A DNA stretch of 64,000 nucleotides from Epiperipatus broadwayi (taxonomy: Eukaryota; Onychophora; Udeonychophora; Euonychophora; Peripatidae), in contig JAQFVV010000275.1 in NCBI GenBank assembly GCA_028023455.1, forward strand, positions 866,001-930,000, read 5' to 3'. Positions 35,548 to 46,494 of this stretch are shown piece by piece (position 1 is the stretch's first letter; every line of letters starts with the position of its first letter). Below the pieces are notes generated by a model. That model ran no database searches and had not been told where the DNA came from. It worked only from the letters and a program-made list of their open reading frames with translations. The position numbers and the translations under genes were made by a program.

Positions 35548-37712
35548 GGTCACTTCTTCTCTTCTTTTGATCAATGAGAGCATCACCAAGTTGCTACCTA
35601 GAAAATTTAATTTACAGAAATCAAGAATTAATAATGATGATGATTGCCACCATCTAGACCTAGGGAGCAAAAGAGTTTTTTAAGATTGTTCAGACAATTG
35701 AGAAAATAACACAAAGACAAACATCAACCAAAATATTTTTAAATAACATTAATGTTTATTAAATTCAAAAATAAAATAAATCTCAGGCAAACAAAATATA
35801 AGAGTTTGACCTAGATTCATCTAGAGTATTTATATCAGACAATTGAGAAAATAACACAAAGACAAACATCAACCAAAATATTTTTAAATAACATTAATGT
35901 TTATTAAATTCAAAAATAAAATAAATCTCAGGCAAACAAAATATAAGAGTTTGACCTAGATTCATCTAGAGTATTTATGAGAGAATGTATGAGAGTTTTG
36001 CAAAATTAAATACCCTGGCAGATAAGTTCATTTTCTCACCTATGATTTAAAAAGAGGGGTTTATAATATCTTTTATCTTTCTCCCACAGATTTATGAAAA
36101 CTAATTCCAGTTCCCCTATTTAGAGATTTCAAAAATAAAATGGTCTTGCAAGGAATACAAGGAAATAGCATGGGCAAGCTTTTTTGGCCCAGAATAAAGC
36201 ATCACGACCAAGAATGTCATATTTTCATCAAACAGCTAGTGATATATCACTTTTAAGGCAATTCATAGTTGACCCAAATACAAGATAATAAGAATAGAAC
36301 AAGAAAAGAGTACAATTTTTCATAATCTTAAAAACAAGAAAACAAATCTCTGATCTACAAAACACTGAACAATACACTTGATAAATCACCAGCCAAAAGA
36401 TTTATGGTCTGCAGAAAAGTCTAAGAGACAAGTGTTAAAAAGGTAAATTACAAATGTATTCCAAAGCATTTATCAAAGTTAGTAACATGAATAATAAAAG
36501 TGAAACACTAAGCATATAAAAATAGAAACACTACACTCCCAGACTAAAAAATGATATAATGAAAAAATAGAGAATCTTAAAACTAAGATTCAAATTCACA
36601 CTCCAAATACAATAATAAGAAAATACATATAATAATTATGATATTCAATAAATATGAAAACATTAAACAACAGATTTACTTTTAGTGTAGCAGAGAATTT
36701 AATTAGAGACATATCCTGGGAAGAATAAGAAATATTTTACCTTATGGTAAAGTGAATTCTAGTGAGTCTTTTGACAAATGACATAGTTATTCTTGAGTTA
36801 AACATTCAGGTGGCTTTATCTTATCATGGGGACAAGTGTGGAGGAATACTTTGGATCAATTCTAGTTAGGCTTTCAATGTTTTATCTGGAAGAAACAGTT
36901 TGGGATCAGTAGTCTGTATTTGCATTCCACTGCATCTCATAGATTTGAACACTCATAGTGTGAAATTTCATCATGTTAAAGCAAACACTATTAAGCATAT
37001 TTAGGCAATAATAGAAAATTATCAATATGTCTTACCAACAGGCAGCAGAATATAATATCATCAATGTTGGACATAGAAGTAGAACAGTAATCTTTTAAAA
37101 TACATGGCAGGACTGCAAACCAAATGAGAATCTCTGCAGACTAATATAACTGAATAATAATGAATCAGCAGAATAAAAATAAGCTGACTCAATGTTTTTT
37201 CAAGCAGAATAATCCAGGTCAAGCCATGAATAATAAGTCTGCAACTTTTGGGACATTTATATACTTACCTACTGCTGCATATTTTTTTTTTTAATTAGAA
37301 GTTTTAGCCCAGGGAAAATCATTATTTTAAGCTTAATCTTAATTAAAAATTCTGACCAGGGCTGTTATCTTATTTAAAAATTACTTAATACAAAATTAAA
37401 TCTCTGCTCATTTCCAAATAAATTAAAATAGATTACAATTAACAAAACAAGAATGCAATTAACTTTTCTTTTACAACTAAAAGCTTTTCCCAAAAGATTA
37501 AAACTTTTCAAATTAGAATGTTTTTATAATTTGATTAAAAAAATAAGTGTCAAAATAGACTTATTTTTAAACTAAATAGTAAAATCTGTGGAAGACAAAA
37601 TTAAAAACACAGAATTTTAAAATGTCGCTGCTTATGTGTGCTATAACATATAAAACTTTTAAATAACTTTATAAAAATAAATGCTAGATTTAACATTGCA
37701 ATGAAATTCTTG
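35548..37712 (-). repeat. LTR-like copy C, with internal duplication
   Basis: Homology to A and B ends at about AATTCTTG (37712), where unrelated sequence begins, so this is the outer repeat. It is longer than the others because of the 145-bp duplication listed separately. Confidence 0.65.
35691..35980. repeat. 145-bp tandem duplication, apparently identical
   Basis: 35691-35835 repeats at 35836-35980 with no difference seen by eye. Far younger than the array that contains it, or an assembly artefact. Confidence 0.85.
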
Positions 37713-39889
37713 TCCAGCTCAATATATATGGACAATTGGTTTGGGGTATTTGTTACATAGTGAACTTTACCCTGCTTTTTAATCAGAAGGTATTTCTTGT
37801 TAAAAGTTGGTCAGATATATATTGATAGGCAAATCATTTGGAATAATGGCCACAGTCATGTTTAACCTGCATTTCTATAATTAGTAGTTGTGCCGGATTT
37901 CTCCTAAACTTTTGTTTTTTTAAACAAATATTTAGATATTTACAAATAATGAGATGTCTAGCCTCAAGATAAAAAAGATACAATAGATACATAATAATAA
38001 TGATTTTTCTTCACGCTTTCATATCCAGTACTTAAGATTTGCCCATATATAAGCATTTGGGTTGAATGAATAAGTGGATTCATTTATTCTTTCACAAAGA
38101 CTTTATCTTGTGTTGGAAATGAAAGTATTCATTTATTAGTATTAACATTTGTAAAAAGCACATGTACGTTAGCTTGAAAGGCTGATCTTTAGTTTATTAT
38201 AATAATGTATAACATAAATAAATAAAAGGCATTAGTCAGAAAAGAAAGGTAATTAAAAACAAAGATTAATAAATTAATGTAATTCATGAAAATGTTTGAA
38301 TGCACTATTTTAACTAAGATTTTTTTTAAAAATAAATATTTTTCACACATACATATACAATAAGTTTTATAATAAATTTGATTATTTTGTTTAACTAATT
38401 CTATTTATATTGTCAAGTAAATGTGCTTAGCATGTTGTCCACATTATTCTAAAAATAGTGAGAGAAATAACATCATTCAGACTAAACTTTTTGATATAAT
38501 TATATGGCAGAATTTTGAAGGTGTATTGTTACACACCCTAAACTATAAAAAGCATATAAGTATCTAGATTAAGTAGAATATATTTTGCAGCATTTATTGT
38601 CTAAAACACATGCAAGATTAACATTTTTTATATAAAAAAAGAAGGTAGAATTGAAATATTTGATATGTATAATATTTTGAAGAAGAGATTGTGACACCCA
38701 ACTTTTTTTACAGTTATGAGAAACACTTGTTGGTGCAGTAACATTTAACTAATCCCAAGCTTGTGCATGTTGGAAACAAATTTATTAAAAAAGTGTTTTC
38801 ACTATGTGGAAATACTTTAAACAAGGCAAATGTGGCTGAAAAGTCTTAAAGTAAAAACTTGTTAATTTTTCAATATAATAAATAAAGGATAAAATTTGTT
38901 TGGTATAAATGACAGTCAAACTATCTCAACAACTGGGATGAAAATTTGCATTAATTAATAATGGATCAAAATCTCAAATGTATTATTTGATTAAAGATTT
39001 GAATTTGTTTGTTATAATATTAATTAAATATATCTGAAAAATGTATTATGCAAGAAGGCCAGAACAAGAATGACATTAATGATTAAAGTTTCATGATGAG
39101 ATAATGCAGGTTTGGTAAGAATCACTTAATTTTAATATTAAATTTAGGCAATTTATAAGATGATAGTTCAATTTTTGAAAAAGTTGAACAAAATATCTTA
39201 AAATACTGATGAGCAAAATTTTAAAATTGAATAGAAGCCATCGTCTTATATAAATAACTGCCATGACGATCATTTATTGTATTGTAGAAAACATCTTATA
39301 CTATATTGGAAGTTAAATAATATGTTTTAAATAGATTGTCCACATAGTCTATATATATCAGTAAAAGTTTGTGTGAGGTATGGAATAAAAATCCTAAAGT
39401 TTGGACCATTTCTTTAATCACTGGATTTAAATAGATTATACAAATACTGGGATCCTGATAAATAATTCTAGAGGGTTTAAATTGATATTATAATAGATAA
39501 ACAAAAAATTTTAAATGGATATTTTTTTTGTAAGACAACTAAATATATAAATTGTGAATGGAGAAAACGTCTGAAAAATAAATGAATCCAATTATTAAAA
39601 AAATTAAAAGTAATGTTCAAATCTATTTGTTATTCCACAATATCAGTGCAAATAATGGCTTTATGCAATAGCAAAATAGATTGGAAGGCATAGCAATCTT
39701 TATAGCATATTGTATTCATTAAAAATATTAACTTGTTTAGGTTTTTATAAATAATATATGAAATTTTTTTTATTAATATCATCTGATATGATTAGCGTTA
39801 TTTTGATAACTAAAATATTTGTTAATAAATAATCCTTTTTAAAATAAAAAAATATGGTTGTCTTTCTGAAGGTTTGTGATGATAGTATT
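37713..39889. other. No gene; relic of the fold-back family at 38010-38200
   Basis: 38010-38200 aligns in diverged form to 8690-8879 (shared CCAGTACTT.AGATTTGC.CATATATAA and the GTATTCATTTATTA block). The rest is AT-rich with no recognisable feature; a weak minus-strand open frame at 39091-39273 has no domain. Confidence 0.45.
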
Positions 39890-40166
39890 TTAGTTGTATT
39901 TATGTAGTGGAATATTTCTCTAATCTAATATAAGTATTGAATATCTTTATATAAAAATAACTTTATTTAAATATTCTAAATACATTCGACTGTTAGTAAT
40001 AGCACACAGGGTAGAAAATGCACAATGGATTGAGTTGTATTATTCTTCCCACTTCTTCAAGTATTGCTGGCCTGAACAATGACAGTACCAGCATGTGATT
40101 CAAACCTGGACCCTTGGATTTTTCAATATTGAATTTTAAAGTAATGCTCTAACCATCCTGCCAAAG
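39890..40166 (-). repeat. tRNA-derived SINE, left inverted copy
   Basis: Minus strand: GGATGGTTAGAGCAT (box A region, about 40158-40144) and CCAGGTTTGAATC (box B, about 40110-40097), then a ~200-bp tail ending near TACAACTAAAA. The whole length aligns to the plus-strand copy at 40536-40803. Confidence 0.75.
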
Positions 40167-40357
40167 GAAATAGTCAGTCAAAATTTCATATACTTATCTA
40201 TGAGGTCCCTCCTGATTTCTCCACTTTTTCCTAAGAGCAAAGTTGATTAGTGGTGTCCATACATTATGTATAGTCACATTAGATTGACTTAAGGAGGTTG
40301 TTTACCATTATCATGTTAACAGCTTTTTAAAATTTTTTTCTTTATAAGTTTTCTTCT

Positions 40358-40498
40358 CTCCCAATTGAACATATATTCACTGGTACATACATGCTCTGCT
40401 ACTTTAGACACATCTGTTTTTTCTTTTCTAATCATCAGTTTGTGTTGTTGCAGGCACTTTTCAATGGGACAAGTCTCACCAATATACATTTTTCCACA
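40358..40498 (-). pseudogene. Penelope-like GIY-YIG endonuclease fragment
   Basis: 47 codons open on the minus strand, beginning CGKMYIGET and containing LQQHK, SKVAEHV and FNWE. The order CG.xYIGET (GIY-YIG core), a basic helix ending in H, then S.vAEH and a W.E segment is the pattern of the GIY-YIG domain at the C-terminus of Penelope-like retroelements. Frame breaks follow within about 15 codons and no reverse transcriptase is nearby, so this is a relic. It lies between two inverted SINEs, probably by independent insertion. Confidence 0.75.
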
Positions 40499-40535
40499 TT
40501 AACATAGTATTCATAGATGCAATGTTTTTTTCCTT

Positions 40536-40803
40536 TAGCAGGATGACTCATTTGGTTAGTGCATCATCTTAAAATTTAACATTGAAGAAGGTGAAGGTCC
40601 AGGTTCAATTTCCATACTAGTACTTGCACTGGTCATGCCAATAACACATGTAAATATCTCTCAAAATATTGCACCTATATTAACATGTGCTATTACTATC
40701 AGTTAAATGTATTTGGAATATTTAAATAAAGTTAAATTTTTCTAAAGACATTCAATACTTATATTAGATGATGGAAATACTCCAATATATAAATACAACT
40801 AAA
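40536..40803 (+). repeat. tRNA-derived SINE, right copy
   Basis: Plus strand: TTTGGTTAGTGCAT (box A, 40551-40564) and CCAGGTTCAATTTCC (box B, 40599-40613), then the same tail as the left copy, ending at AAATACAACTAAAA. Diverged roughly 15-20% from it. Confidence 0.75.
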
Positions 40804-41303
40804 AAAATAGATGTTGACAAATTAATTTGAGCATGACTAATTAAATAAGCATGTTAATGTGGAAACACAATGTAGTTTAAAAAATTATAGATAGGAACTG
40901 AAATTTTATTATCTGCAAATATAATAGATTGTTTTAAACAATGATTTTATGTTTAATTTTATTATATGTAATGTAGTGGAGATAGTTTGGAATATAAGCA
41001 TAGCAAATTTTCCTTTAAGTATTCTAGGAGTTGTACATCATTAAATAAAAATCTTACTATCTATAAATGACAGAAAAAATTCTTAAAGCATGAAAAATAT
41101 ATAATCTACTATTCATTTAACATGTGTTAAAAATTTGGAGTAATAGTGAAGAAAAAAACTGTCTATTTTCATCTTGTAACTTACATTATAAAGAAATGCC
41201 ATTAAAATGTGATATAGCATTAAGTATTAAATTAATGGCATCAAAATTGACTTAATTAAACTATTTGAAGTGAATATGTAGAAATATTTAGAATTTTTAA
41301 AGG
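40804..41303. other. No gene seen
   Basis: AT-rich, nothing recognised. Confidence 0.5.
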
Positions 41304-41672
41304 TATGTTAATATTATAAAGAAGGAACAAACCTCTGATATGCTTTTATAAATATACATGCATTCACCTGTGACATCAGTTTAAAAAACAAGTATATTCT
41401 TATGTTTAGAGTTTATTTATATGTAAGGCAACCTTTTCTCAGTGTTCTGAAATCAGGCTTTAATTTATTATATGGCTGAATTATAAATTGTTAAGTAAAT
41501 TGTACAAACTTATTCATTCTATAGCAGGAGAGAAATAGAATCTTATAATATAGATAAACTCTAAGCATAAGTGTACATGCATGCTCTCTCAATGATGCTT
41601 GTGAGTGAGTCTATGTAAATTTATAAAAGCACATGATCAGAGGTTTGTTCCTTCTTTATAATATTACATATG
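41304..41672. mobile_element. Inverted-repeat element (MITE-like), ~369 bp
   Basis: TATGTTAATATTATAAAG with AAGGAACAAACCTCTGAT at the left end is mirrored at the right end (41617-41672). Pairing continues inward in diverged form (a TTATG.TTAGAGTTTAT block at about 41400 and its complement at about 41565). No ORF. Superfamily unclear; a TA target is possible. Confidence 0.65.
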
Positions 41673-43473
41673 TAGTCTGTGCTATATAACTACTAAACTA
41701 TGATAAGGAGATAGTCAAATTTAATACTAGAATATCACTTATTATTAGCCAAAATTCATTTGAATAGCTTGTTTGATCATAAAATTGTATATGGAAATGT
41801 GTTGATTAATTATTTGCTATTAGAGTATAAAATGCATGTCAGAGAAAGACACACTAAAATACAAATAGTAGCTTAAAGCAAAAACTGACAGAATAAATCA
41901 GTAGTTGGAAAGTTTAATGAACAATCATAGAATGCAATACTAAAGACAGACCATCATAAATACAATTAAAATTACTTCAAAAGAAGTATAGCAGCATATA
42001 ATATTTTTTTCTAATGAATGCGCATTGCATCAACAATGTCTTTTGTTTTATTAGAAAACTAGAGTACTATAAAATAGTAATAGTTAGATTAATAAATGAT
42101 ATAGAGATCATTTTTAAATGGAATTTAGGACTTACTAATATCATAAGATTGAAGCAGTTGAAAGAAGAAATTATTTCTAGCAATCACTAATATGTAATCA
42201 AGGTAAATAGTTTTAAATTACTTTAGGAGTTAAATCAACAAACATTGATTATTGAAGTATTTAGACTATGTATAATGATATTTGTTAAAGTCTTCTCTTA
42301 ATATGCCTATTAATAAAATCACGAGTAGCTATTTTTATTATTATACATATTAACACTTAACATTATATGATATAAAAGTGATTATTTTAAATGCACACAT
42401 TATATGATATAAAAGTGATTATTTCAAATGCAGGAATTCAGTATTTTAACAGGCGACCCCAGTATTAATTTTATTGTTTACATAAATGTCTATCAAAAAA
42501 TTGAATCTGTTAACCATGTAGGATAGTAAATGCAAAACTATGGCTGTATAGTCACTATAACACCTACAGATAGAATTTGACTACTATCCACCATATGGGG
42601 TTCAAATACGAATCCCTTTCTTAAATATATCTTAAGACATAAAATATATGTATTCTATATCAGGAAGTATGTAATAAAAAAATCTACCTAGTGGCCATTA
42701 CTTCATTTAAAAAGACAAACAACATTTTCTTCAGAAAAAGTATATTTATGAGTGTCAATTAATAAATGGACCCCAAGCGCCAATCTCACTAGTACTGTAA
42801 GAATTATACTTTTCCCTTTTAAGAAATCTTAAAACTATCGCTAATTAAGTGCCCAGCCCTTTTATCTAGCTCAAATCTCAGGGCTGGAAGGTAACAATAA
42901 CCATCAGGCTGAAAGAAAGTAACTGACTAAATTTGTGTAGTTGAAACAAGCTTTCCATGCTTTATATACTTCTCAACTTAAGTCGCGTATATTTAAACTT
43001 GTCTATGCCCCTTAAATTAGATCACATGTCATTTCAAATTAGCTACTGTTGAACTCCTTCTTTCTACACATTTATTCCCTCTATGCACGATCTATTTCTT
43101 TATCAAATCTATGGTTTAGAATTTAAAATTACATGTAATAGAATTGCCAATTCTGAAAAGCATACTTCATTCATTCTGATATTCTTCCAGAATGGAAACT
43201 AGGCTAATGTAAGTGATAAATATGTTCATTAATGAGAGAGAATTTGTTTTAATGTAAGTATACAAATTTTATTACTATGGCTAAATAAATATGGAGAAAG
43301 AAAAACATTAACACAAGTGTAGAAATGCATTTCTACATTTTAAATTAAAATATATAATTTTACACAATGACTGAACCTTTGGAGAGTAACGATAGGCAAT
43401 TTTCAGTTCTTATAAGATAATAAAACTAGTTAAAGTTACCTTGAAGTACCCGGGTTTTTTAATATAGATAAAT
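41673..43473. other. No gene; 37-bp tandem duplication at 42361-42432
   Basis: CATTATATGATATAAAAGTG occurs at 42361 and 42398. A weak box-B-like GGTTCAAATACG at 42600 lacks a matching box A. Confidence 0.5.
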
Positions 43474-43743
43474 TTATTTCCACATAAGCTTGATTTTGAT
43501 GATCCTACTGAAATTTATGTATTCTTTTACTGTTAAAGAATAAAACAAATTTTTTTCTGCTAATGGCAAAAGTTTTGCATGAACATCCATTATGGTGGTA
43601 TTACTTGGATCTAGGAAATAATAATGGCTGACTGGAGGCATTCTCAGTGTACACAATTCAATATTCTCTTCCTTCCTGGACTGTTTTAGTGGCATATTGG
43701 TGAGATCCCTATAGTTCTTGGAGGAGCAGTCACTTAATAGCAA
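43474..43743 (-). pseudogene. Unidentified ORF, possible exon or processed pseudogene
   Basis: 89 open codons on the minus strand between a TAG just upstream and a TAA after LMWK; there is no ATG at the start, and the internal sequence (MPLKQSRKEENIELCTLRMP, YYFLDPSNTTIMDVHAKLLP) is protein-like in composition and less AT-biased than random frames here. The upstream TAG could also serve as the AG of a splice acceptor, making this a terminal exon. I recognise no family. Neighbouring frames upstream look open but shifted, favouring a decayed copy. Confidence 0.3.
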
Positions 43744-44268
43744 CAGCTACATATTCAGAGCTTAGGATGGTGGATTGTTCTACTCCTGGATTATGATTGT
43801 AGCGATGGTCTGAGTTGCTATGACTAAACCCATTTTTTTCTCCCAATGGTTGATTGAAGAATTTGTTTTAATGTTTCATTTTGTAATATCAGCATAGCCA
43901 TATCAGTCAACTTAGCAACAAAAAATATTAATATTTCATTTCAGTTCAAAAAACTGCTCTTGCTTGTTCCAATTTTTCTTTCTACTAACTAATTTCTCCA
44001 ATTCCTTTTGTTTCCCAAAATAGTTTATCAGTATGCCGATCTTTATTTTTTAGGCATGCTTTAAACATTTTTTTCTTTTTATGCCATACATTTACTTAAT
44101 ATTCCTTGGAAATTTTGAGTGACTAAGTAATCGAACAAAAAACACACAATTGCCTCCAGGAATACATATAAAAGTTCTTTTGTTACTCTCATTAAAATGC
44201 AATATACAATAAAACAACAGAAAAGTATACATTTGACATAAATTAATAATACAAGAAGAAAATTTATA

Positions 44269-45343
44269 TACACCTGGGTCTCTTTTTACGTGGACTTATT
44301 TAACACAATTTTGAAGTTACGTGATTCCTGTTTCACCGGAAGTCGAACTCCGATAATGCGCTATTACATTAAATAATAAATTTCGCGCACTTACATTGTA
44401 TTGAAAGCAGTAGCACATTATTGGAATTCGACATTCATCTTAGCAATTTCAATATTTTCAGTGCTTTATAATAGTAAGATTTTATGCAATAATGAAATTG
44501 AAATCATGATTTTCACATTTTATGTATACACACATTAAATTTTACAAGATTATAATGTAAATTTGTTCAAACATTGTGCATGTTAATTTTGCATTTTAAA
44601 TCACATTCTGTTTTTGCTTTTTAAAAAAGAATGTAATCAGTTATTAATCATTTAGTGTCCACAAGTTTATTTTTAAAAGGTCAGTAATAGCAGTGAGCAC
44701 AATTAAATTTGACAATTAAAAATTAAAATTTGATTTTTAATTGTAATTAACAATTTAAAAATTACTTACAACAACCTGAAATTAATGTTGTGTGAAATTT
44801 GATTTTTAAATGGAATTGAAAATTAAAGACAAAAATAAGAATTTAATTTTTAGTTGTTAGTTTCATAAACAATTAATAAAATCATTGTCTCAAAGATTAA
44901 TTACTAATTACGTTGTCACCAGAAAACCATTGACACAACATGAGTGTGAAGTTGGTGCTAGTTGTCTGCAAACTAACATGTTTTTCGGCAAATAGCTATA
45001 ATAATTAAAATGTGTATAAAAATGTAAATTACTGTACTGTAAATTATGCATAAAAATATATTATTTTGAATAAAATTAAATATTATAGTTAAAAAAAGTT
45101 TGTCTTGTATCAATTTTTTTCAAATTTGAAATTTTTTATTAGACATATTTTATTTCCTTATTTTTTTTTTTTGCGCGAATTTTAAAGTAATTTTACGTTG
45201 GTGCTTTGCTTTTACACAAATTTTGAAAAATCACAGACCGCATCCCCCCTTTTTCAATGTAAGTTACATCTATTTTTGCACGATTTCATTTGTGCATGTT
45301 TTCTGAGGAACCTATCTATCACATAAAATGAGACCCAGGTGTA
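44269..45343. mobile_element. Non-autonomous DNA transposon, 1.07 kb, with terminal inverted repeats
   Basis: TACACCTGGGTCTC at 44269-44282 is perfectly inverted at 45330-45343, and the match continues in diverged form for about 10 more bases (TTTTTACGTG against ATTTTATGTG). TA at both outer edges is compatible with a Tc1/mariner-type TA target. No transposase ORF inside; contains CpG-bearing patches at about 44310-44450 and 45170-45260. Confidence 0.7.
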
Positions 45344-45605
45344 ATTGTGTAGTTCATTCCCACAATTTATATTAACATATTTTTATGAATTTATTTTAAA
45401 ACAAATAACTATAAACATCTTTCTCTCTTTTTTTTTAAATAAAATAAAAAACTTTCAAACTTTCTCTCTTCGACATATATATTTAATTCTTTATATTTTA
45501 TACTCACACACTGAATCCATTTTATTAGACTCATGCTGATCTAGGTAGTTAGGAAATATTGTGTAATTCCCTTGTAACAAGGTTTTAAACTGGCTACTGT
45601 TACAA

Positions 45606-46470
45606 TGTCCCCTGTTGGAAAGATTTCAAAATGAGGTATCCTTATTTTGAGATCTAAAATAAATCCATTATAGTATGGGTTTTAAAGCCCTAGCATTGTA
45701 GGACTTTTTAACCTCTGACCCAGTATCCACTCAAAATGCATTATTTCCCTGTTGCTGTACAATAGTGAATGGACCCTCATATAAAAAAAAGGTTATGGCA
45801 GATGAATTTTCTTGGATCACTAACATGAGGTATTTTGACCATTACTATATCTCCTATTTGGAATCGGTGCTGGATACCTGCTGACCTTTTATTTCTATTT
45901 TGACTCCTTTTCATAAGGGTCTGGTAAGCTTGAGCTCTATAAGCTTCTGCATCTATTGGGGAATCATTCAACTCAGGCAAGAGGGTTTTTATTAATTGAG
46001 GGACCTGATTTCCTAAATGCAACTGTACTGCGGCAAACCTGGTCAATTCATTGTCTGACCAATTCATATAATTGATGACCTGTGGAACTTACTTGATCTA
46101 CCCTCAATGGTTCATTGAAAGATATGTTCTATATAACTGATTTAGTTCCTGCATAACCCTCTCACCTGGGTTTGGTTGTAGATTATGGATGGATGTCAAT
46201 ATGTTCTTAATTCCCTGTCGTTGTATCCACCTTTGCCATTCCCATGATATGAAGGGAGTCCATGATCTGATAAAATGTTTGTTTTTGCCACAATGGTAAA
46301 ATGGTTACTTTCTAGCATTTTTATAGTATTCTTAGTATTTGCCTGGGATATCGGGTATGTGGCTACAAATTTTGAGAATAGATCACAGACAATGACCAGA
46401 TACTTTTTCTTGTTAAAGGGGGCAAAAGCCATAGTAATCCAGGGTCATCATTTCCCAGTGCCTTGTTAGA
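45606..46470 (-). pseudogene. Ty3/Gypsy integrase fragment, minus strand
   Basis: Minus-strand pieces in order: KKKYLVIVCDLFSKFVATYP and NILSDHGLPS (46432-46196), matching the integrase core with its two aspartates; a frame break; then a 96-codon C-terminal piece (46067-45777) with FQIGDIVMVKIPHVSDPRK and, after a further break, EGPFTIVQQQGNNAF, a GPF chromatin-directed motif. The CDLFSK aspartate and SDHG are intact; the third catalytic Glu falls in the broken part. Integrase inserts cDNA of the element. A purine-rich AACAGGGGA just before TGTAACAG (about 45615-45600) may be the polypurine tract and 3' LTR start. Confidence 0.78.
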
Positions 46471-46494
46471 TGTAGTTTAAAAAATACAGAAAAA

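Larger units (their letters stand above)
28264..37712 (-). repeat. Three ~2-kb repeats alternating with two ~1.6-kb spacers
   Basis: Repeat copies 28264-30311, 31923-33928 and 35548-37712 align end to end; the two spacers 30312-31922 and 33929-35547 also align with each other. Period is about 3.65 kb. The pattern LTR-internal-LTR-internal-LTR fits a tandem LTR element in minus orientation formed by unequal exchange, like the gag-only element at 11863-18586. However I see no TG...CA ends, primer site or polypurine tract, so an ordinary segmental tandem duplication is also possible. Divergence between copies is substantial, so the array is old. Confidence 0.75.

Noticed and set aside
28264-37712. 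CRISPR-like or satellite array
   Set aside because: Units are 3.65 kb, only two and a half copies, with coding-like internal sequence; not a satellite or CRISPR.
42540-42620. tRNA or SINE around GGTTCAAATACG
   Set aside because: No convincing box A at the right distance and no cloverleaf.
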